From: an uncultured Allomuricauda sp.
GTDB lineage: Bacteria; Bacteroidota; Bacteroidia; Flavobacteriales; Flavobacteriaceae
Assembly: GCF_947499585.1 (NCBI RefSeq)
Contig: NZ_CANMOO010000003.1
Coordinates: 124,001-188,000, forward strand
Length of the DNA stretch: 64,000 nucleotides
Reading direction: 5' to 3'
The notes below the pieces were generated by a model. It had not been told where the DNA came from. It made no database searches and was given only the letters and a program-made list of their open reading frames with translations. Positions 63,028 to 64,000 of this stretch are shown in pieces. Positions within the stretch are counted from its first letter, which is position 1. Each line of letters starts with the position of its first letter. The position numbers and the translations under genes were made by a program.

Positions 63028-63990
63028 ATGAAGCAAAATATCAGCATACTAATAGTAATCTTCATTTACAATTTATCTTTTGGACAAGGAACTGTTGAAG
63101 CGGAGTTTGACACAATTTTTCATTATCAGTTTAAGTCATTGAAAAATACGCATCACAAAAAGATTCTCATAGATCAATCCCATAATACAATATATTCACT
63201 CTCGTATGGGAAGGAGACAGCGCGTGAAATGTTAAGAATTATGGAAGAAGATGGATTTGATATCCAATTCACAGATCAAGCGCTTGATTCAATAAATCTC
63301 ATTGCTGCCAAGCCAAGCATGCTTATTCTGCATGGTATGCCAAATGACAAGATTGTATTAGGTAGCGGAGAAAAAGAAGAAGTTATTTATAAATCACCTT
63401 TGAAAGATGAAGAAACAACGGCCATCGCCAAATATGTTTATAACGGGGGAAGTCTCTTTTTGTTTTTAAGTCATTTTCCAGGTGGTAGCGGTGCATTGCC
63501 TCTTCTAGAGGCATTTAGCATTAAATTTAGAGATGGTTATGCTTATCACCCTAACTTTCCTGGGCATAATTATGGTAGGTGCAGTCATTTTATTATGACA
63601 GAAGCTAATGGTATGATTAACGGAAACCATCCTGTCCTATCATCAAAACTTTCCAATGAAAGTTCACCAGAAATTGTAAAATTTTTATGTGGAGCTGCAA
63701 TTTTTAGAAACCCTGAAGACAGCATCTTGTCATTCCCCAACAATACAATTAATTTTACTCCTACCAACAATAGAGACATGAAAATTGAAGAATCTTCAGA
63801 TTCGTATTCAGGAATGATTGGTTTTACTTTTGGGGAGGGTAGAGTTATTGTTTGTACAGATCAAGGAATTTTTAGAAGTCTAGATCTTCTTATTGATGAT
63901 AAGAAAATCCCTGTTACAATTCATGACCCTGACTGTGATAACGCAGATTTATTCTTAAACTCCGTAAGGTGGCTAACTAAATTACAATGA
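63028..63990 (+). CDS. Exported protein with DUF4350/GATase1-like fold
   Basis: A signal peptide ends near LSFGQ. The core begins KKILIDQSHNTIYSLSYG, continues with PSMLILHGMPNDK and YVYNGGSLFLFLSHFPG, and has a C-terminal GEGRVIVCTDQGIFRS. This is the course of DUF4350 and ThuA-like domains related to class I glutamine amidotransferases. The nucleophile Cys of true amidotransferases is absent in the expected turn. Function unknown. Confidence 0.62.
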   Translation: MKQNISILIVIFIYNLSFGQGTVEAEFDTIFHYQFKSLKNTHHKKILIDQSHNTIYSLSYGKETAREMLRIMEEDGFDIQFTDQALDSINLIAAKPSMLILHGMPNDKIVLGSGEKEEVIYKSPLKDEETTAIAKYVYNGGSLFLFLSHFPGGSGALPLLEAFSIKFRDGYAYHPNFPGHNYGRCSHFIMTEANGMINGNHPVLSSKLSNESSPEIVKFLCGAAIFRNPEDSILSFPNNTINFTPTNNRDMKIEESSDSYSGMIGFTFGEGRVIVCTDQGIFRSLDLLIDDKKIPVTIHDPDCDNADLFLNSVRWLTKLQ

Positions 63991-64000
63991 AAACAATGTA

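Noticed and set aside
1..64000. CRISPR arrays, insertion sequences, prophage genes, known riboswitches
   Set aside because: No regularly spaced repeats, transposase or phage structural genes, or riboswitch consensus patterns were recognised on either strand. Short or divergent ones could have been missed by eye.

Overview
The window looks like chromosomal DNA from a marine-type member of the Flavobacteriaceae (Bacteroidota). The evidence is low G+C, TonB-dependent receptors with carboxypeptidase-regulatory-like N-termini, many SpII lipoproteins, a LytS/LytTR pair, a fused CcsB-CcsA cytochrome c synthase, a tRNA gene without encoded CCA, almost no Shine-Dalgarno sequences, and promoters of the TAnnTTTG type. 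The species cannot be named from the sequence alone.

Layout. 0-5.6 kb holds housekeeping genes: an edge-truncated S33 hydrolase lipoprotein, a DUF4407 membrane protein, an SQR-like flavoprotein and an M20 dipeptidase. A tRNA-Leu(TAG) at 5.63 kb is followed by a terminator and three 11-bp tandem repeats. 6.1-13.8 kb is an RND efflux operon whose TolC component carries an extra periplasmic-binding-protein domain and which ends in a potassium channel gene. 13.8-18 kb holds a membrane class III cyclase, an HtrA-like protease and an atypical pyruvate kinase. 18.1-25.4 kb is the nitrite ammonification locus (nrfH-nrfA-ccsBA) with two paralogous DUF3313 lipoproteins and an orphan ccsA 3' end. A second cyclase with a TerB-like partner follows at 25.5-27 kb. 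27-33.6 kb holds small secreted proteins, a beta-propeller protein, an alginate-export-type porin and a PAP2 phosphatase next to a mutated duplicate of part of the porin gene. 33.6-38.4 kb is a four-gene unit of OM receptor, lipoprotein, histidine kinase and LytTR regulator.

39.9-54.8 kb is a probable catabolic island: proline dehydrogenase, NCS1 permease, membrane protein, cupin, HyuB, HyuA, MDR reductase, TonB receptor, an unrecognised 443-residue protein and a penicillin-acylase-family lipoprotein. Together they suggest uptake and hydrolysis of an acylated or cyclic amide, perhaps proline-containing. This is the best candidate for an undescribed pathway here.

55-61.2 kb is a patchwork of small stress or detoxification enzymes, two Crp/Fnr regulators and two gene remnants. 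Two promoters there share an identical 26-bp block with a 16-bp palindrome placed exactly 21 nt from matching -7 elements, which looks like a small Crp/Fnr-type regulon. 61.2-64 kb holds exported proteins of unknown role.

All assignments come from reading the sequence and recognising families. No database search was run.
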